Made by a program: the position numbers and the translations under genes. Positions 8,373-22,718 of a stretch of 64,000 nt of DNA are shown piece after piece. The notes below the pieces were generated by a model that worked only from the letters and a program-made list of their open reading frames with translations, was not told the DNA's origin and did not search any database. Source of the stretch: Methylobacterium frigidaeris (GTDB lineage Bacteria; Pseudomonadota; Alphaproteobacteria; Rhizobiales; Beijerinckiaceae); contig NZ_BPQJ01000007.1 of NCBI RefSeq assembly GCF_022179185.1, positions 186,001 through 250,000 on the forward strand, written 5' to 3'. Each line of letters starts with the position of its first letter. The first letter of the stretch is position 1.

Positions 8373-8637
8373 GACCGGCCCCGTACCGGGTAGCCAGAAC
8401 CGCGCTCGCCAGCTCGGCGCTGCCATTCGTCCAGGGCAGCGCCAGCACCACACGCACGCCCGGCGCCGGTGCCGGGGCGACCGGCCGCACCATCGGCGCG
8501 GTGATCGGCGCCGGGTCGAGCGCCGGGCGTAAGGTGAGGGCTGCGGCCTCGCGGCCGCCCCGGCTCAGAAGGACGCCAGACCCGATCGCGAGGATGAGCG
8601 CGGCCTGGAACCCCAGCCGCCGTATCGTCCGAAACAT
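8356..8637 (-). CDS. hypothetical single-pass membrane protein
   Basis: A 93-residue protein with a positively charged N-terminus (MFRTIRRLG), one hydrophobic helix at about residues 9-25 (FQAALILAIGSGVLL) and a Pro/Ala/Val-rich periplasmic tail. Codon third positions are strongly G/C as in neighbouring real genes. The ribosome site is weak (GGCGGGTG). The stop codon lies 17 bp inside the end of the convergent peptidase gene. No family is recognised; a membrane-anchored or cleaved secreted protein is likely. Reality moderately supported. Confidence 0.5.
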   Translation of the reverse strand: MFRTIRRLGFQAALILAIGSGVLLSRGGREAAALTLRPALDPAPITAPMVRPVAPAPAPGVRVVLALPWTNGSAELASAVLATRYGAGLSDSP

Positions 8638-8776
8638 CTGAAAGCACCCGCCTGTCGTGCGGCGACGTGTTGTAATCCGTCGCTCGCCTGGAACACATCA
8701 TCGGCCTGAGCTGCTTAACGGCCGGTCGTCACCGCGCCCGGTCACCTCTTCTGGCGTCGGCGATGTTCTGCAATGC

Positions 8777-8803
8777 TGAATGGAGCTTTTACACTTCCAT
8801 TCA
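8777..8803. promoter_or_regulatory. AT-rich inverted repeat upstream of the SGNH hydrolase gene
   Basis: TGAATGGA and TCCATTCA form a perfect 8-bp inverted repeat with an 11-nt spacer, about 90 nt before the SGNH start. It sits in the only AT-rich stretch of the divergent intergenic region and could be an operator or a leader hairpin. Confidence 0.3.
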
Positions 8804-8892
8804 TCATCCCCTAACCTTGACGGGTGGCGAACGCGCCGGCCCGCGGATGTGCCGGGTGGGCCGGAGCCGGTTGCCGCGCTATACTCATCGCC

Positions 8893-10299
8893 ATGAGGAT
8901 GGCCATGAGGATGGCCATGAGGATGCGGACGAAGCCGGGGACGATGCGGATGGGGTGGCCGACGGGAAGGACGCTGTCGCACGTCGTCCTCTGGAGCCTG
9001 CTCGCAGGCCTTGGCCTGCCTGAGGCGGCCCGAGCGCAGTATTATGACGACGGCTACGGCTACCGCCGCGCTCCGGCGTACCGGCCCGCGCCTGCGCCCG
9101 AGCCGCAGCGGCAGTTCTACTGGCCCTGGGAGGACCGCCCCTCGGCGCAGCCCCAGGCGCAGGATCCCGGCCGGCCCGCCTATCGCGGCGCCTACCGCAC
9201 CCCCCGTCCGCGGCGGGAGCGCGAGGTGGTGCATAGCCGCGAGGGTCGCTCGGTGCAGCGACCCAAGCCCCGCCCGGCCCCGGTCGTGGCCAAGCCCGCC
9301 GCCCCGAAGCCGAAGACCGATCCGCGCACGCAGATCGCGGTGTTCGGTGATTCCCTCGCCGAGCTGCTGGGCCAGGGCCTCGACACGGTCTACGAAGCGA
9401 ACCCGGAGGTGGTGGTGATCCGCCGCGCCAAGGGCGACAGCGGCCTCGTGCGCAAGGACGTGGTCGACTGGCCGAAGGCGGCGGAGGACTATCTCAAGTC
9501 CAACCCGAAGGTGTCCTACGCGGTGGTGATGGTCGGCGCCAACGATCGCCAGGCCTTGCGCGACGGCGACCAGACGATCGAGCCCCTGAGCGAGCGCTGG
9601 CGCGCGCTCTACCGCGAGCGGGTCGACGCGCTCCTGAAGGTCTTCACCGACCGCAAGGTGCCGGTGGTATGGGTCGGCGAACCGCCGATGAAGAGCGATA
9701 CCCTGTCGGCCGACATCACCTCGCTCAACGAGATCTTTCGCGATCGGGTGCAGCGGGCGGGCGGCGTCTACGTCGATATCTGGCCGGCCTTCGTCGACGA
9801 GAACAACCGCTACGCCGCGAACGGGCCGGACCTCGAAGGGCAGCAGGCGCGCCTGCGGACCTCCGACGGCGTGCACTTCACCCAGGCCGGCGCCCGCAAG
9901 GCGGCCCACTTCGCCGACGTCGAGATCAAGCGGCTGCTCGAGGCGACGACCGGCGCCCCGGCGCTGCCGGACGCCGTCTCGCCCCTGGCCCCGGACGCGC
10001 CACCGCCGGCGGTGGGCGAGGCCAAGCTCGACGACGACGCGGCGATCGACCGGCTCATCACTGCGATGCTGCCGAGCCTGCCGGAGCCGCCGGGCATCCC
10101 GGCCCTGCCGGTGAAGCCCGCCGCCGGCCCGGTCCTGCCGCTGACCCGCAACGACGTCGCGCCGGGCGGTCAGCTCGTCACCGGCCGGCCACGGATCGAC
10201 CGCGACACCGGCTACACCCTGGAGCGCAGCCTGACACGCGGCGCGGCCCCCCCGCCCCAGCCCGGCCGGGCCGACGATTTCCGCTGGCCGCGGGGGTGA
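8893..10299 (+). CDS. exported SGNH/GDSL hydrolase (DUF459 family)
   Basis: About 468 residues. After a signal sequence (hydrophobic core VVLWSLLAGLGL, cleavage near ARA-QYY) comes a Tyr/Pro/Arg-rich linker of ~100 residues, then an SGNH hydrolase domain with block I GDSLAELLGQ (Ser154), block III 'GANDRQ', and block V 'DGVHFTQAG' (Asp/His). This layout is typical of rhizobial DUF459 proteins, probably acting on cell-envelope esters; in some bacteria relatives are peptidoglycan or polysaccharide O-acetyl esterases. The C-terminal 110 residues are Pro/Ala-rich. The start is uncertain: six in-frame ATGs lie within 8893-8925, created by a 12-bp tandem repeat, and a GTG at 8824 also precedes them. 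Confidence 0.83.
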   Translation: MRMAMRMAMRMRTKPGTMRMGWPTGRTLSHVVLWSLLAGLGLPEAARAQYYDDGYGYRRAPAYRPAPAPEPQRQFYWPWEDRPSAQPQAQDPGRPAYRGAYRTPRPRREREVVHSREGRSVQRPKPRPAPVVAKPAAPKPKTDPRTQIAVFGDSLAELLGQGLDTVYEANPEVVVIRRAKGDSGLVRKDVVDWPKAAEDYLKSNPKVSYAVVMVGANDRQALRDGDQTIEPLSERWRALYRERVDALLKVFTDRKVPVVWVGEPPMKSDTLSADITSLNEIFRDRVQRAGGVYVDIWPAFVDENNRYAANGPDLEGQQARLRTSDGVHFTQAGARKAAHFADVEIKRLLEATTGAPALPDAVSPLAPDAPPPAVGEAKLDDDAAIDRLITAMLPSLPEPPGIPALPVKPAAGPVLPLTRNDVAPGGQLVTGRPRIDRDTGYTLERSLTRGAAPPPQPGRADDFRWPRG

Positions 10300-10306
10300 C
10301 GGCGTT

Positions 10307-12484
10307 CTACAGCCGCGCCGTGAGCGTCGCCAGCACCGAGAACGGGGCCCCCGGCAGGTTGTTGAACTGATTGAACGGCTGCTCGATGTAGCGCGCGTTG
10401 GTCAAATTCTTTAAATTCAACGAGAATCGGGCGTGCTCGTTGAGGTCGTAGAACACGGCCGCATCGACGCGGGTATAGGCCCCGACCTTGTAGGTGTTGG
10501 TGATGTCGCCGAAGCGCGAGCCGACATAGGTCAGGCCGGCGCCGACGCCGAGGCCGCGCCAGACGCCCTCCTGGACCTGGTACGTCGTCCAGACGCTGCC
10601 ACTGAATAGCGGCGCCGCCTCGAGCCGGTTGCCGACCGGGATAGTCGTATCACGCGTCACCCGGGCATCAGTGTAGCCGACACCGCCGATGACCTTCCAA
10701 CCCGGCAGGATCGTCCCGGCGAGATCGGCCTCGACGCCCTTCGAGCGCTGCTGCCCGGTGATGATCGAGAAGCCGGTATTGACCGGATCGTTCGCCGCGA
10801 CGTTGTTGCGGGTGATGTCGAACACCGAGGCGGTCAGGCTCAGGTCCGGCGTGAAGTCGAAGCGGGTGCCGACCTCGATCTGCTCGCCGGTCTCGGGCGG
10901 CGGGTTGGCGGCGTTGAAGACGTTCGCGGTCTGCGGCTTGAACGAGGTCGTGTAGCTCGCGTAGAGCGCCAGCGGCTCGACCACACGGTAGATCAGCCCG
11001 ACCCGCGGCGACACACCCGACAACTCCTGGTCGGGCGGGATCGTGCGCGAGGTCGGCGTGCGGCTGAAATAGAACTGCGTGCCGGTGTCGTAGCGCACGC
11101 CGAGCAGGAGCTGCAGGCCGTAGCCGAGATCGATCTGATCCTGGGCGTAGAGCCCGGTCAGTTCGTTTTTCTGCTTGAGATCGCTCTGCAGCGACAGCGC
11201 GCCTGGCAGCGCGAGGCCGGGGACGGGATTGAGGAAGCTTACCGAGGAGAGCGCCCCCTGCGTGGTCACTGCCCGCCGGTAGCCGTTGAAGTACTCGACG
11301 CCGAGCAGCGTGGTGTGGCGCAGGCCGAGGAAGTCGAACTTGGCCACCAACTCGGTCTGGCTGTCGACGGAGGCGTAAGTCGAGGTCGCGGCGGTGGTGC
11401 GGCGCGTGACCGTGAGCCCGTTGGCCGAGATGCCGGTGGCGCGGGCCGCGATCGCGTCGAAGCTGCCGCTCTGGGCATTGAGCACCTGACGCAGCATGAG
11501 GTGCTCGTTGAAGTCGTGCTCGACTTTCAGCGTGCCGAAATTCGCGTTGGCATTGTAGCGCGAGAACGGCTCGCCGTAGTAGCGCGAGATGTTGTCGAGC
11601 GGCACCCGCCCGTTCCGGGCGATCAGGCCCTCGTCGTAGACCGTGTCCTGCCGGGTGAACTCACCGATGAACGAGACCCGGGTGTCCGGGCTCGGGTTCC
11701 AGGTCAGTGCCGGGGCGATGAAGAAGCGGGAATTGTCGCGCCCGGCGAGGTCTCGGAAGGTCGGATCGACTTGCGTCCCGAAGCTGAGGCGGGCCGCCAC
11801 CCCGTCGACGCCCGGCACCGGGCCCGACGCCGAGCCCTGGACCCGCCGGAAGCCGAAACTGCCGCCCTGGATGCTGGCATCCGCCGTCGGCACCAGGCTC
11901 GGCTGACGGGTGACGATGTTGATGACGCCGCCCGGATCGCCGCGGCCGTAGAGCACCGAGGCCGGCCCTTTCAGCACCTCGATCCTCTCAACATCGGCGA
12001 GATCGCGCTGAACCGGGTAGAAGTTGCTGGCTTGGTTCATGAACACGCCGTCGATGGCGTAGGTCTGGGTCCGGAAGCCGCGGATGATGAAGGTGTCGCT
12101 GCGGCCCTGGATGGTGCCGCCCGGCTGAACGTTGCTGACGTTGAGCAGCGCGTCGGTGAGCCGGGTCTCCTGGCGGTCGACCAGGACCTCGCGGGGCACG
12201 ACATTGACGGTCTGCGGGATGTCGCGCAGCGGCGTGTCAGTCTTCGTTGCGGTGGCGCTGCGGGTGGCGCGGTAGCCCTGCACCGGACCGGTGGCGGTCT
12301 CGGCGAATGGTGGAATTCCCGCGGGCTGCGACGGACCGGCGACCGTGATGGTGTCGAGGGCGATGGCCTCGCCGGATTCCTGCGCCCCCGCGCCGCCAGC
12401 CCCGAGGATCGGCGCCGCACCCGCGAGCAGAGCGACGAGCAGCGGCGACCGACGTCGGTTCGCGGGGCAAGTGGTAGAACGCAC
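10307..12484 (-). CDS. TonB-dependent siderophore receptor
   Basis: An outer-membrane ferric-siderophore transporter of about 725 residues from GTG 12484. This start is followed directly by a signal peptide (RSTTCPANRRRSPLL..., cleavage near GAGAQ). A TonB box-like DTITVAG follows, then the plug domain with 'RDIPQTVNVVPREVL', 'FIIRGF', 'RIEVLKGPASVLYGRG' and 'GGVINIVTRQP', which is typical of FhuA/FpvA/FoxA-type siderophore receptors. The rest is a 22-strand barrel. The C-terminus ends LTARL, not Phe. The open frame extends to 12628, but the additional residues do not resemble a signal sequence. The siderophore cannot be named. It is convergent with the SGNH gene (8-bp gap), and an iron-control-like element lies upstream. 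Confidence 0.9.
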   Translation of the reverse strand: MRSTTCPANRRRSPLLVALLAGAAPILGAGGAGAQESGEAIALDTITVAGPSQPAGIPPFAETATGPVQGYRATRSATATKTDTPLRDIPQTVNVVPREVLVDRQETRLTDALLNVSNVQPGGTIQGRSDTFIIRGFRTQTYAIDGVFMNQASNFYPVQRDLADVERIEVLKGPASVLYGRGDPGGVINIVTRQPSLVPTADASIQGGSFGFRRVQGSASGPVPGVDGVAARLSFGTQVDPTFRDLAGRDNSRFFIAPALTWNPSPDTRVSFIGEFTRQDTVYDEGLIARNGRVPLDNISRYYGEPFSRYNANANFGTLKVEHDFNEHLMLRQVLNAQSGSFDAIAARATGISANGLTVTRRTTAATSTYASVDSQTELVAKFDFLGLRHTTLLGVEYFNGYRRAVTTQGALSSVSFLNPVPGLALPGALSLQSDLKQKNELTGLYAQDQIDLGYGLQLLLGVRYDTGTQFYFSRTPTSRTIPPDQELSGVSPRVGLIYRVVEPLALYASYTTSFKPQTANVFNAANPPPETGEQIEVGTRFDFTPDLSLTASVFDITRNNVAANDPVNTGFSIITGQQRSKGVEADLAGTILPGWKVIGGVGYTDARVTRDTTIPVGNRLEAAPLFSGSVWTTYQVQEGVWRGLGVGAGLTYVGSRFGDITNTYKVGAYTRVDAAVFYDLNEHARFSLNLKNLTNARYIEQPFNQFNNLPGAPFSVLATLTARL

Positions 12485-12677
12485 GGGAACCTCGGACAGC
12501 GGATTTGGACTTCCCGCGGCGTAATTGCGCAGCGTTCCCCGATCAATCGTCACATTGGAGCAAGGTTTGGAACGGCTCCAGCCCTGGTCGCAATCGCCAT
12601 CAGTGTGACTTTGGAGCACCTGTCGCACTGTTCGTGGCAGGATATCGACCGTCGATCACTCGATCTCCACTTTATGA

Positions 12678-12694
12678 ATTAGAATAGATACAAA
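12678..12694. promoter_or_regulatory. possible Irr-type iron control element
   Basis: ATTAGAA-TAG-ATACAAA matches 10 of 14 fixed positions of the rhizobial iron control element TTTAGAA-N3-TTCTAAA. It sits in an AT-rich island upstream of the siderophore receptor gene. The match is imperfect, so this is only a candidate. Confidence 0.3.
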
Positions 12695-12789
12695 ATGTAA
12701 AGCTGTGGGGTGAGCGGCAGCCGCGACGGCATAGGATTCGAAATCTTGCGGGTCTGGCTCTCCCCTGCTTGGCTTGGCGCCTGAACGAC

Positions 12790-12823
12790 GACGGGACCCG
12801 CCCCGGATGGAGCGGATCCCGTC
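12790..12823 (-). terminator. hairpin downstream of gltD (distal)
   Basis: GACGGGACCCGC pairs with GCGGATCCCGTC over 12 positions with one mismatch and a 10-nt loop. It is the second of two hairpins after the gltD stop. Confidence 0.5.
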
Positions 12824-12844
12824 ATCGACGATCGAACCTGGCCC

Positions 12845-12864
12845 GGCGGGGAGATCTCCCCGCC
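12845..12864 (-). terminator. perfect 20-bp palindrome downstream of gltD
   Basis: GGCGGGGAGATCTCCCCGCC is self-complementary and starts 27 nt after the gltD stop. With the next hairpin it probably ends the gltB-GST-gltD transcript. There is no T run. Confidence 0.55.
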
Positions 12865-12891
12865 CACAAGATCCCGCAGAGGACCCCGCCG

Positions 12892-14319
<1,428 letters not shown>

Positions 14320-14364
14320 CGGTGGAGTGCTCAGTTCGTGAAGTGATCGGGCCGGCGGCGGGTC

Positions 14365-14967
14365 TTAAGCGACCCCGGCGACGGTGGCGGATGTGGGGAG
14401 CGCGTCCCCGCAACGGGTGAGCCAGGCCCGGATCGCGGGCCGGCCCGAGAGATCGAATCCGCCCTCGTCGGCGAATTGCGTATAGGCGAACAATGCGACG
14501 TCCGCGATGCTGACGGCGTCGCCGACGAACCAGTCGGCGGCGGTCAAGTGTCGCTCCATGAGGTCGAGGGCGGCCTCGCCGCCCGCCACCCGTCTCGGAT
14601 CGCGGGTCTCGGCCGGTTCGCCCCGGTAGCGCATGTGGAAGCGGCAGACCGCGATGGTCGGCTCGTGGCTGTACTGCTCCCAGAACAGCCACTCGTCGAT
14701 CTTGGCCTGGATCCACGGATCGTCCGGCAGCAGGGACGAGCCGCGGGCGAGGTGGCGGATGATCGCGTTCGATTGGGCGAGGCAGCGACCATCGGGGAAC
14801 TCGACGCCCGGCACCTGTCCGGCGGGGAAGCGGGCGAGGTAATCGGCGGTGCGCGTCTCGCCCCGCAGGATGTCGATCGGGATCCACTCATAGGCGAGCC
14901 CGAGGTGATCGGCGACGTACCGCACCTTCAGGCAGTTGCCCGACATCGTGTCGCCGTAGACCTTCAC
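14365..14967 (-). CDS. glutathione S-transferase family protein
   Basis: A 200-residue soluble protein with an N-terminal thioredoxin-like GST domain: 'KVYGDTMSGNCLKVRYVADHLGL' read in parts, the cis-Pro 'GQVPGVEF' and the glutathione-binding 'LAQSNAIIRHLA'. An all-helical C-terminal domain follows with the N-capping box 'SIADVALFAY'. GTG 14967 was chosen because GGAG lies ~9 nt upstream and the fold begins right after it. Ser/Asn around 'SGNC' are the likely glutathione-activating residues. Substrate is unknown. Unusually it sits between gltB and gltD, both on the same strand, so co-expression with glutamate synthesis is plausible. Confidence 0.88.
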   Translation of the reverse strand: MKVYGDTMSGNCLKVRYVADHLGLAYEWIPIDILRGETRTADYLARFPAGQVPGVEFPDGRCLAQSNAIIRHLARGSSLLPDDPWIQAKIDEWLFWEQYSHEPTIAVCRFHMRYRGEPAETRDPRRVAGGEAALDLMERHLTAADWFVGDAVSIADVALFAYTQFADEGGFDLSGRPAIRAWLTRCGDALPTSATVAGVA

Positions 14968-15013
14968 CGCGGTTTCTCCGTGCGTCTCCGATCGTTCGTT
15001 AAGGCGCCACCCC

Positions 15014-15155
15014 AACCCTCCCCCCCTGCGGGAGAGGGGACGCCGCCCCCGGAAAGGTCGCGACCATCATGACAGGCGCCATCTGAAGCAGCGTCGCGCT
15101 GCCCCTCTCCCGCCCCGCTCCGCGGGGCACCCTCCCCCGCAGAGGGGGGAGGGTT
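15014..15155. repeat. 142-bp MITE-like element with nested inverted repeats
   Basis: Terminal inverted repeats of about 19-20 bp (left AACCCTCCCCCCCTGCGGG, right end its near-complement finishing GGGAGGGTT) enclose inner inverted repeats GGGAGAGGGG (15030-15039) and CCCCTCTCCC (15102-15111), and a GCCCCGC/GCGGGGC hairpin. It has no coding capacity, lies 11 nt after the gltB stop and before the GST gene, and looks like a small mobile or REP-type palindromic element that can fold in RNA. Confidence 0.65.
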
Positions 15156-15165
15156 CAGGTCGGCG

Positions 15166-19857
<4,692 letters not shown>

Positions 19858-20544
19858 CGTCTGGTCTCCCAAGGTCCGGTCTTCATCACTGGCTCGCGGG
19901 CGAGCGTGCTGGTCTGCGTCGAAGGGGCCGGGCGCTCCGGCCGTAGAAAAGTGCCTGCCTCTGGGGCAGACAGGTCTGCCTCAGCGGCAGGCTAGCCCAC
20001 CGTCACGGGCGGGCGAAGTGGCGCGGACAGCCGCAGGGGCGCCGCGGGCGTGCGAGCCGAGGGCACGGCCGCCGCCTGTGTTCTTTTAGTCCGCGGGAGG
20101 GTCGGTCGCGTCTCGCGAAGGGAGCGCCCGCACCTCGCGAGCGCCCGGCAGGCTGGTGTCAGCCGGCGTGCGCCCGCACCGCCCGAATGGCGGCGCGTTT
20201 GGTATCTCGTTTGGCCGTCGTGCAAGCCACAAGCCAGCGCCCTTGCGACCCGGGGGCGCGGGGCCCGACCGGGAAAATGGGACAGCGGTACTGTCCTAAC
20301 TCGCGGAACCTGCCAGATTTCAACCGCTCCAGCAAGAGGCCATTCGGTCCGGGCTTGTGCTTTTCTTGCGTTTCGCGGCCGGGATCGGCAATGAAACACC
20401 GAAACCGGGAGAGGCTGCGCATCTTTCCCCCGCGGCGGTACCGTATGACCCTCAAGACATGACGGTCATGAGTCGGCGTGCCTCGCCCCGGCCGGCCCCG
20501 CCCGCCATGATGGCCGGGAGCATGATCGAGGGACTTGCAGGCCG
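19858..20544. other. divergent intergenic region between gltB and ltaE
   Basis: About 690 bases without a convincing gene; open frames here have no codon bias or ribosome sites. It contains the 40-bp hairpin at 19953-19992 in the gltB leader, and a more AT-rich segment around 20270-20460 likely to hold the ltaE promoter. It must carry promoters for both divergent genes. Confidence 0.6.
19953..19992 (-). promoter_or_regulatory. long imperfect hairpin in the gltB leader
   Basis: Stem segments of 7 bp (GCCTGCC/GGCAGGC), 3 bp (CTG/CAG) and 6 bp (GGCAGA/TCTGCC) stack with only two single mismatches around a CAGG loop, 16 pairs in 40 nt. It lies ~95-135 nt before the gltB ATG, where an attenuator or protein-binding leader structure would be expected. 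Confidence 0.45.
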
Positions 20545-21603
20545 ATGAACTTCGCGAGCGACAACGTGGTGGGGGCGAGCGCTCCGGTTCTGGAGGCGAT
20601 CGTGCGCCACAATGGCGGGGCGATGCCGGCCTATGGCGCCGACCCGCTGACGCTCGGGCTCACCCCGCGCTTCCGCGGGCTGTTCGACCATGCCGACCTC
20701 GCAGTGTTCCCGGTTGCCACCGGCACCGCGGCCAACGCGCTCGCGCTCTCCGTGATGGTGCCGCCCTTCGGCCTCTGCCTGTGCCACGAGGAGGCGCACG
20801 TCATGGAGGACGAGTGCGGCGCGCCGGAATTCTACACCCACGGCGCCAAGCTGCACGGCCTGCCGGGCGCAGGCGGCAAGATCGCGCCGGATACCCTGGA
20901 CGGATTCCTGTCCGGCCTGACCCGGCACGTGAAGCAGATGCCGCCCCGCGCGCTCACCCTGTCGCAGCTCACCGAGAGCGGGCAGGTCTACACGGTCGAG
21001 GAGATCACGACCCTGAGCCGCATCGCCCATGCCCACGGGCTCACCGTCCACATGGACGGGGCGCGCTTCGCCAACGCGCTCCAGTCCTTGGGCTGCTCAC
21101 CCGCCGAGATGACCTGGCGCGCCGGCATCGACGTCCTCTCGTTCGGGGCGAGCAAGAACGGCGCGCTCGCCGCCGAGGCGATCCTGGTCTTCCGTCCCGA
21201 CCTCGCCGAGACGCTGGAATTCCGCCGCAAGCGCGCCGGCCACATCCTGTCGAAGGGCCGTTTCCTCGCCGCCCAGCTCGACGCCTATCTCGACGGCGAC
21301 CACTGGCTGAAGAACGCCGCCCACGCCAATCGGATGGCGGCGCGCCTCGCCGCGGGCCTGTCCGAGATCCCCGGCGTGCGCCTGGCCTGGCCCGTTCAGG
21401 GCAACGAGCTCTTCCCGATCCTGCCGGCCGGGCTCGACGCGGCTCTCCGCCGGGGCGGCGCGATCTATTACGACTGGGCGAGCCGCAGCCTGCCCGAGGG
21501 TGAGGCCGTGCGCGAGGGCGAGCGGATGATCCGCCTGATCACCGCCTTCTCGACGACGGAAGCGGAGGTCGAGGACTTCCTGGCGCTGGCGCGGCGGGCG
21601 TGA
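20545..21603 (+). CDS. ltaE: low-specificity L-threonine aldolase
   Basis: A 352-residue PLP enzyme of fold type I that splits L-threonine (and allo-threonine) into glycine and acetaldehyde. It has the family start 'NFASDNVVGASAPVLEAI', the glycine-rich cofactor segment 'ATGTAANALAL', 'HEEAHVMEDECGAPEF', the catalytic-pocket 'HMDGARFANAL', and the PLP lysine in 'SFGASKNGALAAE'. Length and order match the family closely. It is monocistronic, facing a bidirectional hairpin shared with the convergent DMT transporter. Confidence 0.93.
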   Translation: MNFASDNVVGASAPVLEAIVRHNGGAMPAYGADPLTLGLTPRFRGLFDHADLAVFPVATGTAANALALSVMVPPFGLCLCHEEAHVMEDECGAPEFYTHGAKLHGLPGAGGKIAPDTLDGFLSGLTRHVKQMPPRALTLSQLTESGQVYTVEEITTLSRIAHAHGLTVHMDGARFANALQSLGCSPAEMTWRAGIDVLSFGASKNGALAAEAILVFRPDLAETLEFRRKRAGHILSKGRFLAAQLDAYLDGDHWLKNAAHANRMAARLAAGLSEIPGVRLAWPVQGNELFPILPAGLDAALRRGGAIYYDWASRSLPEGEAVREGERMIRLITAFSTTEAEVEDFLALARRA

Positions 21604-21633
21604 GGCTGTACGGGTAAACAAGAGACACGGGCC

Positions 21634-21666
21634 TTCCCCTCTCCCCGCCCACGGGGAGAGGGGGAA
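21634..21666. terminator. bidirectional hairpin between ltaE and the DMT transporter gene
   Basis: TTCCCCTCTCCCCG pairs with CGGGGAGAGGGGGAA (12-14 bp with one bulged base, 4-nt loop), between convergent genes. It resembles the inner repeat of the element at 15014-15155. Confidence 0.6.
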
Positions 21667-21710
21667 TCAGCGCTTCTTCCTGTCCGCGAACAGCCCTGCG
21701 GCGGGCGGCG

Positions 21711-22613
21711 TCACACCGCCCCCTCCTCCCCCGGCGGCGCGACCCGCGGGCGCTCCTGATAGAGCAGGTACAGCCCCGAGGCCGCCACCACCGCGCCGCC
21801 GATCACCGTCCAGTGGTCCGGCAGATGGCCGAAGATCAGGAAGCCGAGGAGCACCGCCCAGAGCAGGTGGGCATAGGCGAAGGGCGCGAGGGTCGAGGCC
21901 GGGGCGCGGCGATGGGCGAGGATCAGGAGCCAGTGCCCGAGCGCCCCGAAGAAGCCGACCGAGAGGATCCCGAGCCAGATCGAGGGCTCTGATGGCGTCT
22001 CCCACAGGAAAGGCAGGAACGGCGCCGTCAGCACCGAGCCGACGAGACCGGTGTAGAACATCGTCGTCTCGGGCGGGTCATGGGCGGCGAGCATCCGCGT
22101 GACCACGATGTAGACTCCATTGACGAGGGCGGTCACCACCGCGAGCAAGGCCGCCGGGTGCATGCCCGACACGCCCGGCCGGCTCACCACCAGAACGCCC
22201 GAGAACCCGACCAGCACCGCGATCGTCCGCCGCCAGCCGACCCGCTCGCCGAGGAGCGGCCCGGCGATCAGCGCCACCACCAGGGGCGAGGCGAAGGTGA
22301 TCGAGGTCACCTGCGGCAGCGGCAGGTAGCGGAGCGCCACGAACGCGCACATCGTGGCGGTCACCAGGCACAGGGAGCGCAGCACCTGCAACCCGGGCTT
22401 TCGCGTGCGCATCAGCCCGACGATGTCGCGCCGCGCGGCGAGTACCACCGCCACGATGACGAAGCTGACGATGTAGCGCACGGCGACGATCAGCATCGGG
22501 CTCATCGTCCCGCTGAGGAACTTCGCCGAGGCGTCGATGGAGGCGAAGCCCGCCACCGCGCTCAGCATCAGGGCGATGCCGATCAGGGTCTCCCGCTGGC
22601 CCGTGCCGCGCAT
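21711..22613 (-). CDS. EamA/DMT family transporter
   Basis: A 300-residue inner-membrane permease with 10 predicted helices in two EamA repeats (about residues 10-140 and 150-285). The repeat hallmarks 'FASPLVVALIAGPLLGERVGW' and 'FAYAHLLWAVLLGFLIFGHLPD' are split here for length. Relatives export amino acids or other metabolites; the substrate here is not known. It is divergent from the IclR gene with only 105 bp between starts, sharing a putative operator, so IclR control is plausible. Confidence 0.88.
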   Translation of the reverse strand: MRGTGQRETLIGIALMLSAVAGFASIDASAKFLSGTMSPMLIVAVRYIVSFVIVAVVLAARRDIVGLMRTRKPGLQVLRSLCLVTATMCAFVALRYLPLPQVTSITFASPLVVALIAGPLLGERVGWRRTIAVLVGFSGVLVVSRPGVSGMHPAALLAVVTALVNGVYIVVTRMLAAHDPPETTMFYTGLVGSVLTAPFLPFLWETPSEPSIWLGILSVGFFGALGHWLLILAHRRAPASTLAPFAYAHLLWAVLLGFLIFGHLPDHWTVIGGAVVAASGLYLLYQERPRVAPPGEEGAV

Positions 22614-22656
22614 GCCCCCGTCTCCCCTCTCACATCACGAGTCTTGACTTAGAACG

Positions 22657-22685
22657 GAACTGAGTTCAAATCCAGAACTGCGTTC
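22657..22685. promoter_or_regulatory. tandem inverted-repeat operator (IclR-type candidate)
   Basis: GAACTGAGTTC (22657-22667) and GAACTGCGTTC (22675-22685) are two similar palindromes with centres 18 bp apart, between the divergent DMT transporter and IclR genes. This is a typical arrangement for an IclR-family dimer-of-dimers site. Confidence 0.6.
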
Positions 22686-22718
22686 CAGATTTGCGGGCGC
22701 GAGACACGAGCACGTCAG

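Noticed and set aside
19992..20399. 135-codon minus-strand frame in the gltB-ltaE gap
   Set aside because: No ribosome site, Arg/Ala-rich low-information product, and the gap carries regulatory signals instead.
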